Of a stretch of 64,000 bases of DNA, positions 50,457 through 63,385 are shown one piece after another. The stretch covers positions 4,154,001 to 4,218,000 of the forward strand of contig MOWL01000067.1 in assembly GCA_002110485.1 (NCBI GenBank), in the 5' to 3' direction. A program made the position numbers and the translations under genes. The notes beneath the pieces are model-generated. The model made no database searches. It worked only from the letters and a program-made list of their open reading frames with translations, and had not been told where the DNA came from. The first letter of the stretch is position 1. Each line of letters opens with the position of its first letter. Source of the stretch: Emergomyces orientalis. Its lineage: Eukaryota; Ascomycota; Eurotiomycetes; Onygenales; Ajellomycetaceae.

Positions 50457-52906
50457 ATGATGGCTACGGTTGTGGTACAACAACAGCCAGTGCGACATTC
50501 TTCGTCTCCACCCCCAATCGCCCCAGCTCTTAGTCTCAGTGCCAATTCCTCCCATAGTGAACCCCCAATCCCAAACAAGCATCTCCCCGTTTGTCCTCCT
50601 GGTCCCGCTCCTGCTAGCTCAAAGATCCCCGCAACCCCGCCCACCTCGCCAACGCTCAGGCATGCTACTCCCCTCCAAGGCAATTGTGTCTTATACCCGC
50701 CGAATAGCTTCCCCAAACTGTGTGACAATCCACCAGTATACTCGATAGATGCAGATACATTGGCCCACGCATTAGATGACCTCGCTTCTCGTCCCTTGCC
50801 AGACCCAAAACAGGTCTTTCCATGGCTACACGGCCTACATCCGGAAAATCATATCCAATTGGGCTTCTTCGTTTCAAGAAGGAGATCACTTAGACGGATA
50901 CCGCGATGCCTGCGATCTATAGCAATTGTTAAAGTTGGTGGGGATTTGTCTAGGTCAAGGATCAAGGGGGCTATTACACCAGACGAGATCCTTTCTCCGT
51001 CTGGCACTACATTCATTGATGCCGATCCCTCAGAAGGGTTTTCCGTGCGCAATTTCCATATACAAACCGCAAAATTAGCGCCCTTGTCGGATGTCATCGT
51101 ATATGGTGAAGATGGTGCCAATGAAAAGGATGTTTTCGACCTTGCTGATGGGGTTGCTAGAGCTCAGAATGAATGGAGGAGGAGGTTTGATCCGGGCCAG
51201 GAGAATTCCTTGTTTAATACATTTATTCTCAAGAGTGAGTTTCATCCTGTTTCTGTTCTGCTTCTTGATTTACCCTTTTGTAGGAGTGTAGTATGAATTA
51301 ACAAGGAACACGCAGGCTCATTCCGTGAATTGGAAGAAAGACACCCTGAATTAATTGCTGTGAACTGCCAAGGACAACTCACTGGTCGAGTCATGGATTT
51401 CTGTAAGCACTGGAGTTCATTGTTTTCCTTCTTAACTCTAGCTCCAATTTACGCTTACATTTGGGTTCAGTTCATTGGGAACGGCTGGAAATGTGCAATA
51501 TGGCCGAAGCCTCAGAGATAACAACAAACGTTTGGCAGGGACCTACGCCAGACATCAATGAACGTCCGCTTGAAGATCTGGGGTTTGATATTTTCATTGA
51601 AACCCATGATGTTGCAAACATTCCCAACATTCGATATCTATCAAAGATATCAAGGCAAATGGACGACGGACCACAGAGACTAGAGTTTCCTTCATCGGGG
51701 AGCGTTCTGGCGTCATTCAATCAGGTTGAGGTGTTTGACCTTATCGACGCCTGTAGATGGATATATCATATTACGCACCCCGAGCAACCCGAACAAGCCG
51801 TTGATGCAGATGGTGATATTCCAATGGTGGCGCTCACCCCAAAGCCTCGCAAGGTCCTAATCCACTGCGGAGACGGGTACACCGAAAGCTCTCTCCTAGC
51901 CATTGCTTACTTCATGTTTGCAGAGGGAGTCCCCGTGCACGAAGCATGGTTGAAACTACATTGCGAGAAGAAGCGCAACTTCTTCGCCTATCCCTCAGAC
52001 GTCACATTCTTAACCAGCATCCAACAAAGGCTATTGCTTGAAAGTCCCGCTACTCGTAATCGCAGCATCCCAAAAACACTGGAACCGGCCTGGCTGTCGA
52101 GAATGGATGGGTCTTTACCGAGTCGCATTCTACCGTACATGTACCTGGGAAATTTAACCCATGCCAACAATCCAGAGCTCCTCCGCGCTTTGGGCATTAA
52201 ACGAATACTTAGCATTGGAGAACCCGTCTCGTGGCCACCGTCGGAGATTGAAAAATGGGGGCCGGAGAGTTTGATGATGATAAACGAAGTGCAAGATAAT
52301 GGGATAGACCCGTTGACGCAGCAATTTGATCGTTGTTTAAAGTTTATTGGTGAGTTGGATCGAAAAATATCATATCATTGATTTCGTTCCCCACACTTCC
52401 ATATATTTGTATCGCTAATACATGTTTGGTGGGAACTATCTAGAAAAAAGCAGAAAGGACGGCACTGCGACTTTGGTGCATTGTCGTGTTGGCGTTTCGA
52501 GATCCGCTACCATATGCATTGCGGAGGTGATGGCACGTAAGGGGCTCTCGTTTCCCAGAGCATAGTATGTACCACCCGTTCTCTCCCCAGTAGAACTGTA
52601 TGGAGATGGATATTTAATCTAATATTTAATTACAGTTGCTTCGTTCGTGCTCGGCGTTTAAACGTTATTATCCAACCGCATTTGCGATTTGTGTTAGTAC
52701 AGCACATTTCTTCCCTCTATTCATCCACTTGCCCAGCAATTCAACTAGTCACTGGTACTAATACCAACCCATCCAGCTACGAGCTCCTAAAATGGGACGA
52801 ACTCCTCCGCCAGAAACGCCACGAGCCAATCCACCGAGATCTGGAATGGGTAACCATCGCGCGCGAAATAGCACTCATGAACAAGCCATACTCGAAACAG
52901 CAATAA
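50457..52906 (+). CDS. PPS1: dual-specificity protein phosphatase PPS1
   Basis: Six exons (50457-51234, 51316-51402, 51471-52349, 52444-52564, 52636-52692, 52777-52906) give 684 codons in consistent phase, 683 residues. Residues 1-80 are Pro/Ser-rich. FHWERLEMCNMAEASEI formed across intron 2 and the C-terminal YCFVRARRLNVIIQPHLRF match the Pps1 family. The active loop HCRVGVSRSAT places the catalytic Cys at 595 and Arg at 601. An earlier phosphatase-like loop, HCGDGYTESS (Cys421), lacks the catalytic Arg and looks like an inactive domain. In yeast Pps1 removes phosphate from Tyr and Ser/Thr and acts around S phase and checkpoint control. It is cytoplasmic or nuclear with no membrane segment, and no damage is seen. 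Confidence 0.92.
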
Positions 52907-55097
52907 ATTAGAAAATACCAAACGAGCACGACGACGAATTTATCTGCCACAATTAAACTTCGAATAACAGCTTTAGTTAAAAGAAACTGCAGCTTTTTCG
53001 AACCGTTTGGACTCTCCCCCCGCACAAAGATTTAGTGAAGTGCGCCTTTTGTTTGTGCTTCATGCACAGCTTGAGGCATACAACTCCACCCTCTATTGCG
53101 TGTAACACACAGATATATACCTGAGGGAGCGTTTTTGTATCACTTTTTAAGCGGTGCGAGCTACCACATTACACCCACCCACCTTTATTTTCAATTTTTT
53201 TATTGTTATGTTCTCTACTCTAGCTTCTTTTTTTTTTTTTTTTTTTTTTTTTTTCTCCCCGATATCTATTATATGACGTGATATGATTATGCTCTCTTAC
53301 CGCTAACGGCCTCGTTGATGAATTTTGCTTTCCTTTCGCAACCCCTCATCTTCTTAGCTATGTCTTTTTTTTTTTTTTTTTTTTCGGTTTCGTCAGGCCT
53401 TTATTTCCAAGGTTATGATAGCTTGGTGACACATTCTGTTCTCATCTTTTATTTTTATTGTTCTCTCCCCTTCACTCATCTCTTACCTTATTTTTCTCTT
53501 TCATCTTTTTAAACTCTTCTTCTGTCCCCTTCTGGCCCCGAACTTGATATATGATTTCGCCTTCCTTCAAAAATATTCGATCTCTTATATTCTCTATTTA
53601 TTATTTAATTTCTTTTTAAACTACCGCCGCCTCAATTTTTCTCCTACTTTTACATCAGCTCGTCCCCACTACTTTTATTCCAATGGTCTCCTTCTCTCCC
53701 CTCGCCCCTTCATCTTCGTTAACTTAACTTCTCACATCGAGATATATGAGACAGAAACATGCGAGGAGGAGTATGAATTGGACGCCTGCCCCCTTTCTTA
53801 AATTGGTTCTAATTTTTTCTTCTCCTCTTTCTTATTGCGAGAAAGCCTGCGGACTGGCGCGGATCTGGCGTAAACTGGAATCCAGGGTTTTTTCGAAAAT
53901 TTTGAGCGTGGAAAAGGAGACATGAAATTTGTAATGTGATGGGCTCGTTATTATTGTGCGATGTGCTACAATCGCAATGCTGTTGGTTTTCTCAACCTTT
54001 TTATTCTTTTAACTTTTATTTTTATATTTTTTTACCATTCCCTGTCTGATTTTCCTTTTTTTTGAAATTTGAAATTTTTTTTCCAATTCTCTTGGTGGCC
54101 GTGCCTTAGCTTACCTATTCTTTCTTGTTTTCTAAATATTTCTGTGCTTTTGATGGGTAGCTTCTTTTTATTTCCCTATTTTTATATATTTTTTTTTATT
54201 AAACTGAATTTGAGATTGAGCTTAAAGATTGATCAATATATACACATAAATTGAATTTCTGAAAATAATTTTCTCTGTTTGCTGATTCTCTAATAGTTAT
54301 ATAGTTTTAAAGTGTCAATTTTTTTGTAAAATTGTGATGGTGGTGATGGTGATGATAAATGCCTATTTTATCTCCTACAAAAACAACTACGTCAGGTATG
54401 CCACCCCCAAGTTGTGTGGTGAGAAGATATACAGATAGATTTCTCCACCACATGAAGAAAATTGAACACTTAACATACATCTTTTCCTGAGGATTTGGGA
54501 ATGGCATGCATATACATACGTACATATATATATATGTAGGATATTCTGGTAAATCCGTCTGGTTATTTTTATAATTTTTTTAAATAGCGAAATTGAATAT
54601 CTATTGTACACAACTAAACTATATGAGAGAGGTAGTTTGGGTATGGGAACGGGTGTTGAAGATGATGAGTATGAGAAGGGGGGGTTGCAAGGTGGTTAGG
54701 GCTAAGTAGGTAGGATATGAAGCTAGATTAAAAGCAGGTTTAAAAAAAAATCTATAGTTGGGCGGAATAGAGTGATATTAGTAGTAGAAATAATAGTAAT
54801 AATAATAACATTATAATGAAAATATAAATATAGAACTTAGATTCAAAAGAAAAAAAGAAAGAAAAAGAAAGAAAACACCCCCATCTAGTTTCATTTATTT
54901 CGTAGCAAAAACACGCCCTTATTGACTAAAAATAAAAAATTAAAAAAAGGGCAAAAATGCGAATGTAGAGAAAACAGAAAATAAGGAATAGGAGGAGGAA
55001 AATTTGTATCTCTCATATAATATATATATAGGTATAAAAGGTGTACGGGGAATTTTTCAACCCACTAACCAACCAACCCACCCTCCCACACGTCGTT
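52907..55097. other. 2.2-kb convergent intergenic region, pyrimidine-rich on plus strand
   Basis: Between the stops of PPS1 (plus) and MLH1 (minus). From about 53200 to 54200 the plus strand is strongly T/C-rich, with T runs of over 20 near 53228 and 53366. The last kilobase is A/T-rich with microsatellites (ATA, GATGGT). Open frames are low-complexity and unconvincing. Confidence 0.5.
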
Positions 55098-57102
55098 TTA
55101 ACAGCGCTCAAACACCCTATACAACCCCTTTAGATCCGCCACCTCCACAACTCCCCGGACTAGATCATTCGTTGCGACAAGCCGGGAGCGCAGGGATGGG
55201 AATAGCACGTGCTCCAGCATCCAAGATAGCTGTGAGCGGCGGCGGACGATTGATTCATCTTCCCTTGGCAGTTGCTGTTGCTGTTGTTGTTGTGGGTGTT
55301 GTTTGGCGGGGTTGTTTTGGCTGCTGATGCGGCCTTCTGCTTCTTCGTCGGTTGTATCTGTGGAGGAGGAAGTGGTGGTGGTGTTGTCGTCGTTGTTGTT
55401 GTTGCGGGTTTCGCTGGGTGATGATGTTGTATTTTGGGAAGAATTGATTGTTGTTGCTGTTGTTGCTGCTGTCACTGTCTCGCCTTTTCGAGGTGTACTT
55501 TTAGTGGAAGCGACGGCACCGTTGCTGCCGCTGGTGGAGACAGTAGATGGGGTGGGAGCGATAGGTAATTGTTCAGGGGTATAGAAGGCGGCGAGTTCGC
55601 GGAGGAATGTGCGGAAACAGGCTTCTTCATCGGTCCAGTCGACATATGGGCCTAGGCGAAGGAGGAATCGGGGGAGTTTGGCTAAGGAGGGCATGTATCC
55701 TTTGAGTAGGAGGGGGATGGAGAGGAGATTGCCATCTTCGGAGATGGAGAGGGAGAAATACTCCTCGAGCATTTCACGGCGCTCGATGAGCTGGGTTGCT
55801 ATTGCGGTGACTATCCTGTCAAAGTCGACAGCTTCAATTTCTGCTCCTGGTGCAGTGTCTCCTGCCAATGGTGGTTGTTGCTCCCTGGTTGCTGCGGCGG
55901 CAATGTGGTGACGATGGTATTCATCACGTTCTGTCGCGGCAGCGAGGGAGAGCAGGTCTACAAGCCGTGGGGAGGACTCCAGGTTTATTTTGCCAAAGTT
56001 TCCGAAATCTGTGAGACCTATTTGGTAGAAGAATTCGCTGCTTATCATCCCGTAGTCGACGAGGAAGAGCTTGACGCCTGACTGTATTGCTGCTATCCGC
56101 CGTCGTTCGTCCACGAGGCCGACGTAGGTTAGGGATGCGAAGAGTTCAGTGAGATTGTTGTGCATAGAGGATCTTACGGTGGCACGGAGGTTTTTCACAG
56201 ACGAGAGACGTATCTGAGTGGGTTCTCGGTGGGTGCTCTCGTAGCGAAGGCCATCTTCCTCGAGTGGCTGTGACTGGGAATTGCCGTTAAGGATCGGCCT
56301 CGTTTGCGATGTCGTTGCAGGAGGTAACATGGAGGTTATTTTGCGCATGCTAGCATCTGTCCGAACAAGATTGTTCTCATACGGGCGTTTTGTACCAGAT
56401 AAGGTTCGGGGTGTTGACTGTCGATTGTCATCTGGAATCTCTGCGTTGGGATTCGTCGAATTACTCGGAGTCCGTCCAACTGGGAGCAACGTTTGCACCA
56501 TAAAAGTCCGACTAGAGTCCACCGTTGCCAGTTTCTGTTGGATAGCAGTGTATATAGACCCAATGATCTCGTCCTCATTCAGAAAATTAACTTCTCTTTT
56601 CGTTGGGTGAACGTTCACATCGACTCGCTGTGGTTCAATTTCTAAATCGAGATAGGCAAAGGGGTGGCCTCCCTTTGGGAGAAAGTTGGAATACGCCTGC
56701 TCAATGGCCCGCCGTACTGCAGACGATTCCACGGAGCGATGGTTAATGAACAAAAGAATAGTGGTACGCTTAGCATGGTAGTTTGCATTGCTAGCCAACC
56801 CTGAGGCACGAAATCCGAGTTTCGGGTCATCAATGCTGAATTCGACAAGCTCGCTGGCCACAGCGCTGCCATGGATTTGGCGAATTCGATCGACTGTGGT
56901 GGAGTTTGTTGAAGTGGATATGCTGACTCCAGAATCACCATGTTTCTTACACGAGAAGGCGACGCCAGAGCAATGAACGGCATAACGGCCAACGACATCA
57001 AGGATTTTTGCGTATTCCTCGCTCGACGATCGAAAAGCCCGACGTCGCGTAGGAACGTTGTAAAACAGATCCTCAACCTAGGGATTGTGTGAATTAAAAA
57101 AG

Positions 57103-57136
<34 letters not shown>

Positions 57137-57883
57137 AAATACTGATGAATTTTAACATACTGTGATCTGAGTCCCGCCTCGGCCAGCAGTTGGCTTGGGT
57201 TCCGCGCTTTGGCCTGGCTTTGCGGGAACCAATTTCCCATCACTGTAGTGGGCTCTCCAGGCACAACTGGAACCAGCAGTCTTGGTAGTGACCGTGAGAT
57301 GAGCTATGTGGCTGATACTCGCCAAAGCCTCGCCACGGAAGCCATAGGTACCGATGGACGATAGATCTTCAAAGGCTTTGAGTTTGGAAGTGGTGAATCT
57401 CTCACACAGGATTCCCAAATCATCACACTGCAAAATGAGAAGGGTTAGGGTCAAGATACTGATACTCAAGATAATTCGATAATGACAAAAAGAAAAAGAA
57501 GAGAGCAAATCCATACATCGATTCCGTGACCATTATCTGTGATCTGGAGGAGTTTCAAACCACCATCTTTGACCAGGATCTCAACAGACGTGGCACCCGC
57601 GTCGACAGAATTTTCAATTAGTTCTTTCAGCGCATGCATTGGAGCAACGATGATCTCGCCAGCAGCGATTTTATTTACTACATCTGGATCAAGAGCCTTT
57701 TTGTTCCCGGGAGGGGTGGTGGTAGAAAGCAGTCAGTATATGTGTCACGTGGCGGATGAGTTCAAGTCCATCGATTCATACCTGGATTTTCCTGGATGGT
57801 TGGGTGGGAAGACCAGCTTCTGCGGCAGTTCGTTTGGTACCTCGAGGATCTGGGGTGTCTACATCCATATCTTCGTCTGCCAT
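55098..57883 (-). CDS. MLH1: DNA mismatch repair protein MLH1
   Basis: Four exons (57883-57782, 57696-57517, 57427-57161, 57077-55098) give 843 codons, 842 residues. The GHKL ATPase is complete: ELIENSVDAG (catalytic Glu near 62), DNGHGI, and GFRGEAL; then NVPTRRRAF, NHRSVESS and VDVNVHPTKREV. The C-terminus ends in FERC, the invariant MLH1 end that completes the endonuclease site of its PMS1 partner. MLH1 couples MutS mismatch recognition to strand incision in the nucleus and is also used in meiotic crossing over. The late linker carries Thr/Asn/Asp runs and a Gln run coded by CAG/CAA repeats. The exon 2 acceptor (AAAAAG) is pyrimidine-poor nearby but fixed by the IQALDPDVVNKIAAGE match. It is longer than yeast MLH1 because of the linkers. 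Confidence 0.95.
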
Positions 57884-60430
57884 GGTGCCAGAAGTAGTTT
57901 GTAGTTGTGTTGCACAGTTGCAGGCCGAAATCGAAGAAAAGAGTTCAATACGGGGGCGAGAGGGGGGGTTTGTGTTTAAGCAGACAGGGCCAAACACTGG
58001 GGGGGCTGCTCAGGTTGTTCTCGAGTTGCCTTGTTGGCGCTGGCTGGACTGCTCTAGGCCTAGGCCTTACTGCAAAATTCGCAACTGACTGCGGGACACG
58101 CGGGTGACGTTGAATTTACACGGGGGGGGGGGGGAGGAAACAACAACAACAAGAATAAAAGCAATAAGAGCAACAAGAGCAAGCCATGCTCTGTTTCGGA
58201 AGAAGAGATGGATGCAACTGGAAATAAGGCAGAGATAGATAGATAATATCAAAGCAAAGCAATAAAATAAACACAGTTCTCGCTCTATTCCCCAGTTAAC
58301 TTAGTTACATACCCTTAGGTGCCTAGGTAGTTAACTAGTTAACTTAGCTCATCGGGGGCAGGGTTTAGGTAAGCAGAGGTGCCAAGACCCCAGGTGCCAG
58401 ATTAGTCATGCATCTTCAGGGTCTGGACTGCGGCTGGCGGGACAAAAAAACCCTGAGGGATGCAAAAAATAGTAATCATGAGAATTGACGGAGAAGATAT
58501 ATGTATGACTTGTTTCGATATTATCCTCCTGAGAATAATGAGAATGAGACTCAATCCCCCCACCCCTACGGTTGCAAATCGATCGCCCAAATATCGGCGC
58601 ACGCGGCCAAATGGGGTTTTATTTTGGTGCCTTACTCTCCATGTTACTCTACAGAAAACCAGCCTGTTTCCCAGACTCTTGCTTCGACGATAAATTTTTC
58701 TGCGTCTCTCTCCTTTCCACCATTCAGGAACTAATAATAAAATACTGCATCGAACGCGTATGCGCTGTCGCACTCACATTCGAGAGATTGAAAATGTTTA
58801 AAAAAAAAAGTATCCGCCAAGGAAAAAAAAATTGCGCTGCTTAGGTGCCGTGTGCCCAGCCTGAGGTCCATCCCGCACCCATTCCCTCCAAAATAGGCTA
58901 GATACATGAGTTGGTCTCTAAGGGGATCCTGGAATTCCTGAGGAGGTGGGGGATTCCTGAAAAGGCTCCCCTCGCCTCGCTCGAGCGTTTCACAACCTTG
59001 TTCTGGGCTGGGATACGTTGCACACATCGGCAGCAGTTTTTGTTGATTTTTTTATGACCCTCAGCAACTGGGGGCATAGATGTGGACAAAGGCCAATCTC
59101 TACCAAAATACTGCGGAAGGAGGACGGACTGACTGATAGCAGAAACTCCGCCAAATATTTCTCTAAAATGGAGGGCATATATTCTTGTCAATATTTTTGG
59201 CCGAATCCAGTTAGGTTGCCATCAGTTGTTATTTTAATTCCTAGCGAGCGAGAACCACCCGTCAGCTGGCCCACGGAGGGTAGCGTATTCGCTAAACCTT
59301 AGCAGCGATTGCTTCCGGCACGGCAGGGTCCAATTAATGATTCTTCCCGCAAGCCAAACTGGTGCTAAAAAGCAGGTTTTCAACCATGGGCATTCAAGCA
59401 TTTCATATCAGATCACACCCCCATAAAAACCCCCCCTTTCCAGGCCTTTTTTCGATGTCCATGGCACAAACGGTGCTAACCACAACCTTCTCACTGGCAT
59501 GACTGGCATGGGCTTCCGAGCGAATCAGATTGTTGATCCCAATCAAAAATTCTCAAGGCATGCTTCTTGGATTCGAAGTGGACAGGTGATGACACTAATA
59601 ATAGGGCTTGGTACAGCCCTTCAGCCATGTAATGTATTCCAAGAATATCTTGGATTTTTCTGGAACTTCAGCTTCTTGTGGAACAAGCTGTGATAAACTG
59701 GAAATAGACGCTTTCGTGTGAGCGGGAACGAACAGCCCATTCACGCCACAACACGTAATTTCATTTCATTTCATTTTTCATTTTTTTTTTTTATTTTTAA
59801 AATTGTAAGGGCGTTTATGATATTGATTTCTATAGATTACTTAACTGGTAGTTCCGCGTCGGTTTGTGCAGTGTTTAGAGAAAGGTATATGGCTAAATTT
59901 ACAATAACTTCATTGATTATCATTGGAATTCATATCCACTCTAAGCGTGAGCCCTATTGTGAGACTACCAAGAGGGGAAAAGTTGAGGTACAGTAGACAA
60001 GGTTGTATATTCAGGATACGCGGGTGATGATTGATCATTGATATAGTCCGTATGTTCAGTGGGTTTCCCAGGAGCCAAGTGCGTCATCGTCCCCTAGCAC
60101 CAACATCAAAGGATCAACAACTACGACGCGTACTGCAACGACCACTTTTGCTTTTGCCCGTGTCCATACTGCAAATTTACTGTGGTAGATATACGGCGTT
60201 TTCAGAAAGTGCCCCCAGTCAGGTTCTTTTATATCTTTGACCAACACCACTAGAATCGTCGTCAGCGGAAGTTGGCCATTTAGGACCACCCGCCTACGCA
60301 AACGATTAGTTACCAGAAACTATTGCGCCACATCACCCATCAGCTTTGCGATAACATATACCTCGAATGAAACACACTCCCCCCTGAGCTCCTGTGGGGC
60401 GCATTGACTCGCGCGCGGAACACGACTACG
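57884..60430. other. 2.5-kb divergent intergenic region
   Basis: It separates MLH1 (minus) and the glycosyltransferase-like gene (plus), so it holds both promoters. It contains a 13-G run (58122-58134), CCTAGG/TTAACTAGTTAA elements near 58310-58345 and an ACGCGT site near 58754. I found no coding region with family motifs. Confidence 0.5.
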
Positions 60431-62660
60431 ATGCCGAGAAGAGGCTACTTCAGCGATGAGGAGCTGGGGAAAAAGTACGACGACCACCACCGTCCGCCTC
60501 GAACATCCACCCAGTTCAAACCAAAGTCGACCTCGTCGTCGTGGAAATTGCCCCGAAGGAGACGCATGCTCCTCGCCTTCATTGGCATATGTATCCTCTA
60601 CCTGCTCTTCAAGAACATACCCACCAATTTAACCCCGGCCACGAAACCATTCATTGCGCGCAACCTTCGGCCGCGGCCTGACCAACTTTTATCGGATGGC
60701 AGCTCCGTTTCATTGGGCCCGCCTCGTGGCCCTCCTCCTAATACAAATAAAGTCCCCAATGATGGTTTGCGCTATTACGATGGGCCGATAAAGTTCTACT
60801 CTCTCGCCAGCTCGCTGTATTCGGCACAGGGACTAAGGGGGTATCGCCGGCAAAATAAAATCGTGGTTTTCGCGGCGGCGGATTTGAAGGCTCTTTCCGA
60901 TCTTCTGCCTTTAGCCTGCGAGATGTCCAGGCAGAAGCTGAACCGCGTACATTTTGCCGTGATGGGGAGGAACGATGTATCGGTGGAGGGAATACAAATG
61001 GTTAATGGTGTGGATGCGGAGGAGTGTTCGTTGTTTTGGCACGGTGAGTTTTTAATAGCGAAGTGCTGCTTTTGAATATATATTGCTAGGATGTTGCTAA
61101 ATTCATCCTTTTGAAGATGCACGTCCCGACTATGCCCCTTGGTCTACCGATGCCCGGATGGAATCGAGTGTAGTGGCCGGATTGTCGCATATCAACAACA
61201 TTTTACGTCCCAGCGTCATATTTACTCACGATGATAGACGTGATGAAGCTTTTCTTTGGAAAGGGGTCAAAGCCAAATCAGGTCGGATGGGTGTGCCACA
61301 TATTAGCCTTCCGACTCGTGCGAGCGGCTTCATTTGGATGTCAACGCTAGACTCGAGCTCCCTTGAAGGTACTGTACCTAGAGTATCCCCCAAATACGTC
61401 ATCGGATACTGTAAGATGTGAGAGCTGATATTTTCTTTTTCTTTAGCTTGGAACAAGATCAATGTGGAAATACTCGTGCAAGCACCGCCAGCCTCCTCAG
61501 GCTCACTAACTCGATTACTTCACTCCCTCCAAAGGGCAGACTACTTTGGTGATACCCCTGGGCTAACCATTGAGCTGCCGCACAATGTTGATCCTCCTTT
61601 CCTTGAATACTTGAAATCTTTCAAATGGCCACCAAATAGCGAGCATAGTCATTTAACACTCCGACGCCGATTACAGCCTGACAGCATAACGCCTGAAGAA
61701 GCAGCCCTTCGAACGATTGATTCAATCTACCCCAAAGACCCGGCCTACTCACATGTCCTCATCCTCTCTCCTCAAACGGATCTCGCACCGTCCTATTACC
61801 ATTATCTCAAATATGCCATTCTCAAATATAAATATTCCGTTTCCACCACAGTATCCTTGCATCGACTTATGGGAATATCCCTCGAACTTCCATCCATCAA
61901 CCCTACCGGGAGCGAACCATTTACTCCACCAACACCATCCGATCCTACTGTCGCGATCCAAGATACCGAAAATGATATTCCAGTATTCCTCTGGCAGGCT
62001 CCCAATAGCAATGCAGCTTTATACTTTGGGGATAAATGGGTTGAATTCCAGTCCTTCCTCTCCCACCGACTTGCCGCCACTCGCAGGCCAGATCCGAAGA
62101 AACCCTCCAATCTCATTTCAAAGAAATTCCCATCTTGGATGGAGTATATGCTTGAACTAATGAGGGCCCGTGGCTATTATCTCTTATACCCTTCTTTCCC
62201 CGCCACAACCCACACCGTACTGGCCACTACCCACAACGAACTATATCGCCTACCGGAGGAGTACATGCCGGATCCAAAGACATCTAGCTATAGACCCAGA
62301 TCAGGCCCTGAAGATCTGATTGCAGATCCCAATAAGCCTCTCACCGGTTCGACTTCGTCGGAAATACCACAGATTGGTTTAGGTTCCAAAGAGAAACCCC
62401 TGGCCAGAGCATCAACCATATCAAGCCTCCTGCATCTATTCCCTGCAGGCCTGCCGGAGCTATCCCCATTGCATGCCTTGCCGTATTCACAGGAAGATAA
62501 CACCTCACATGACCTTGTCGAGAGGGCGCAGGTTTATGTGAAGGAATTCCGGGAGAGTATTGGTGGGTGTGATGCTATTGGTGCTGAATATCCGGCGGCC
62601 GAGACCATGAAGGCGGACGATCTGTTCTGCTCAAAGGAAGGGGATGGGGTTGAATTATAA
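60431..62660 (+). CDS. type II membrane glycosyltransferase-like protein
   Basis: Three exons (60431-61043, 61117-61368, 61447-62660) make 693 codons, 692 residues. A basic cytosolic tail (PRRRR) precedes a single membrane helix at about 46-60 (MLLAFIGICILYLLF), then a Pro-rich stem and a large luminal domain: a Golgi type II layout. Motifs include KIVVFAAADLKALSDLLP, VEILVQAPPASSGSLTRLL, SHVLILSPQTDLAPSYYHYLKYAIL and IPVFLWQAPNSNAALYFGDKW, reminiscent of fungal GT2-type proteins in which SPQTDLAP-like segments replace the DxD region. The sugar donor and acceptor are unknown; a role in cell-wall or protein glycosylation is inferred. No damage is seen. Confidence 0.72.
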
Positions 62661-63385
62661 TTATAATTTATACGGACGGGTGGAGGTTGTGACTGACCCT
62701 TAATCACGAGGGAACGCTTTACCTCAACCGATGCATTTTTCTTCTTTCTCGGTTTTTTATTTTATTTTCATCGGTTTCCCAAATATTCCTGGTAGGCGGG
62801 CCTTGTCCATTATTTTTTTAAGAAGGTATTTTCCATGCAGTCCATGGGCAGAAGCGTCAGGCTGAATACCCTTTGCATATTTTGAGCACGCTCTTCTCGG
62901 TTCCTTTCTATCAATGGCTTTTCTTCTTTGCAATCTAAAGTCCGCATACATACTGCGAAGGTACTTGCTGTACATTATAAGCATTTCTTCCATATCTGCA
63001 TATAGAAATGTATAACTCCTCGATTAACAACTATTAGCACTCAACATGCTTTGATTTAATATTGTGTGTTATGTAAATTATCATTATTGCACCCAGGCAG
63101 CACTTGCATTACGGCAATAATGCGGGTCATGTGACATGGATAGTTCTAGCTTACGTAACTGGTGCAGGCTGGAGCTCTGGCTTGGTCCAGGTTAGACAAC
63201 ATCAAACAAGCCTACAAAGCTCCCAACTCGCCTTCTCACCAACTACCTTATAATCACCAGCAAACCCTCTAACCTATCTCCCCAACTACCTAACCCTATC
63301 ATCGCCCCATCGATCCTTTTCAACGGCCTAACCGCCCGGATTGCCTGAACGCGTTTTCTTTCTTTGATCTACCCGACCCTGCGCC
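62661..63385. other. intergenic: RPN1 promoter side
   Basis: About 725 bp between two plus-strand genes. It contains the 3' UTR of the glycosyltransferase-like gene, an inverted repeat at 63082-63122 and a C/T-rich core promoter before 63386. Confidence 0.5.
63082..63122. promoter_or_regulatory. inverted repeat upstream of RPN1 (9-bp perfect arms)
   Basis: CATTATTGC (63082-63090) and GCAATAATG (63114-63122) are exact complements 23 nt apart, about 265 bp before the RPN1 start. It could be a dimeric factor site; there is no direct evidence. Confidence 0.35.
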
